This document shows positions 5,354-5,584 of a stretch of 5,584 nt of DNA, piece after piece (position 1 is the first letter of the stretch; the number at the start of each line of letters is the position of its first letter). The position numbers and the translations under genes were made by a program. The notes under the pieces were generated by a model that saw only the letters and a list, made by a program, of their open reading frames with translations, ran no database searches and had not been told where the DNA came from. Where the stretch lies: contig CALGIY010000359.1 of the NCBI GenBank assembly GCA_937914965.1, positions 1 through 5,584 on the forward strand. Direction: 5' to 3'. This stretch comes from an uncultured Thermoanaerobacteraceae bacterium. GTDB lineage: Bacteria; Bacillota; DSM-12270; Thermacetogeniales; Thermacetogeniaceae.

Positions 5354-5584
5354 TTATTGTTCCCGGATCCGGCTGCACAGATCGAACCAATCACAGCCTG
5401 CACAGAAGGAGTCAAGCCAGCTCTTTGGTGCTGCCATCACCTTTTCCTGGAGATACTGCCAGGAGACCTGGTCGCCGGGGTTTACTGCCAGGAAGTCCAA
5501 AGCAGTTTGGTCCAATTCGCGGATCTCTTCATCTGCTTCCTCCTTGTGTCCACAGCGCTCCTCCTTCAGGTAGGGGCAGGCTTG
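5354..5584 (-). CDS. DUF1284 family protein, C-terminal part (5' end beyond the window)
   Basis: Only the last 76 codons are present; the gene enters from the right edge and stops with TAA at 5356-5354. The fragment has five cysteines: C3 (ACPYL), C11 (RCGH) and the final cluster FCAGCDWFDLC (C61, C64, C70). Between them runs an acidic helix ending in IRELDQTALDFL. The order CP-x6-C, then a charged segment with xLDxxAL, then C-x2-C-x-W-x3-C matches my recollection of the C-terminal half of DUF1284 (COG3543), a small cytosolic family thought to bind an iron-sulfur cluster or metal. Its function is not known. It lies 105 bp upstream of splB in the same direction, but splB seems to have its own promoter. 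The N-terminal signature of the family is outside the window, so the assignment rests on this half alone. Confidence 0.7.
   Translation of the reverse strand, partial: QACPYLKEERCGHKEEADEEIRELDQTALDFLAVNPGDQVSWQYLQEKVMAAPKSWLDSFCAGCDWFDLCSRIREQ

Noticed and set aside
4955..5573. Open frames of about 80 codons on the + strand opposite splB and the DUF1284 fragment
   Set aside because: They are antisense shadows of clearly conserved - strand proteins and lack domains of their own.

Overview
The window looks like chromosomal DNA of a Gram-positive, endospore-forming Firmicute, probably a clostridial or Peptococcaceae/Desulfotomaculum-type lineage. The reasons are a spore photoproduct lyase gene (spore-specific DNA repair), two YabE/RpfB-like cell-wall proteins next to rsmA (the neighbourhood of B. 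subtilis yabE-rnmV-ksgA), a DUF458/YkuK gene, very strong Shine-Dalgarno sites, and GTG and TTG starts. The exact genus cannot be read from the sequence.

Layout. Bases 1-386 hold no convincing gene. They are filled with short tandem duplications, palindromes and degenerate copies of a hairpin repeat built on AGAACCGTCCCCG. Two tandem paralogous genes on the + strand follow (387-1355 and 1555-2532). Each encodes a membrane-anchored DUF348-G5-3D protein, a putative peptidoglycan-active resuscitation/YabE-type protein, and each is followed by its own hairpin terminator. A recognisable sigma-A-type promoter then leads into rsmA (2693-3568), the 16S rRNA dimethyladenosine transferase. A DUF458/YkuK RNase H-fold gene (3571-4041) starts two bases after its stop codon. 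The 196 bp between this gene and the convergent splB gene carry two more copies of the hairpin repeat. On the - strand lie splB (4238-5248, TTG start, candidate sigma-G promoter upstream) and, upstream of it, the C-terminal end of a DUF1284 family gene (5354-5584) that enters from beyond the window.

How the genes fit together. The + strand half is a housekeeping and cell-envelope block: wall remodelling at exit from dormancy plus ribosome maturation. The rnmV (RNase M5) gene that often sits between yabE and rsmA is absent here. The - strand half is spore-related DNA repair.

The most interesting signal is in SplB. The radical-SAM cysteines and the two conserved tyrosines are intact, but the cysteine that donates the final hydrogen atom in Bacillus SPL (Cys141 in B. 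subtilis) is alanine here (Ala138). A cysteine appears instead at residue 74, where B. subtilis has serine. This suggests a natural re-routing of the hydrogen-transfer pathway. The second notable item is the dispersed hairpin family flanking the block, which may be REP-like mobile elements.
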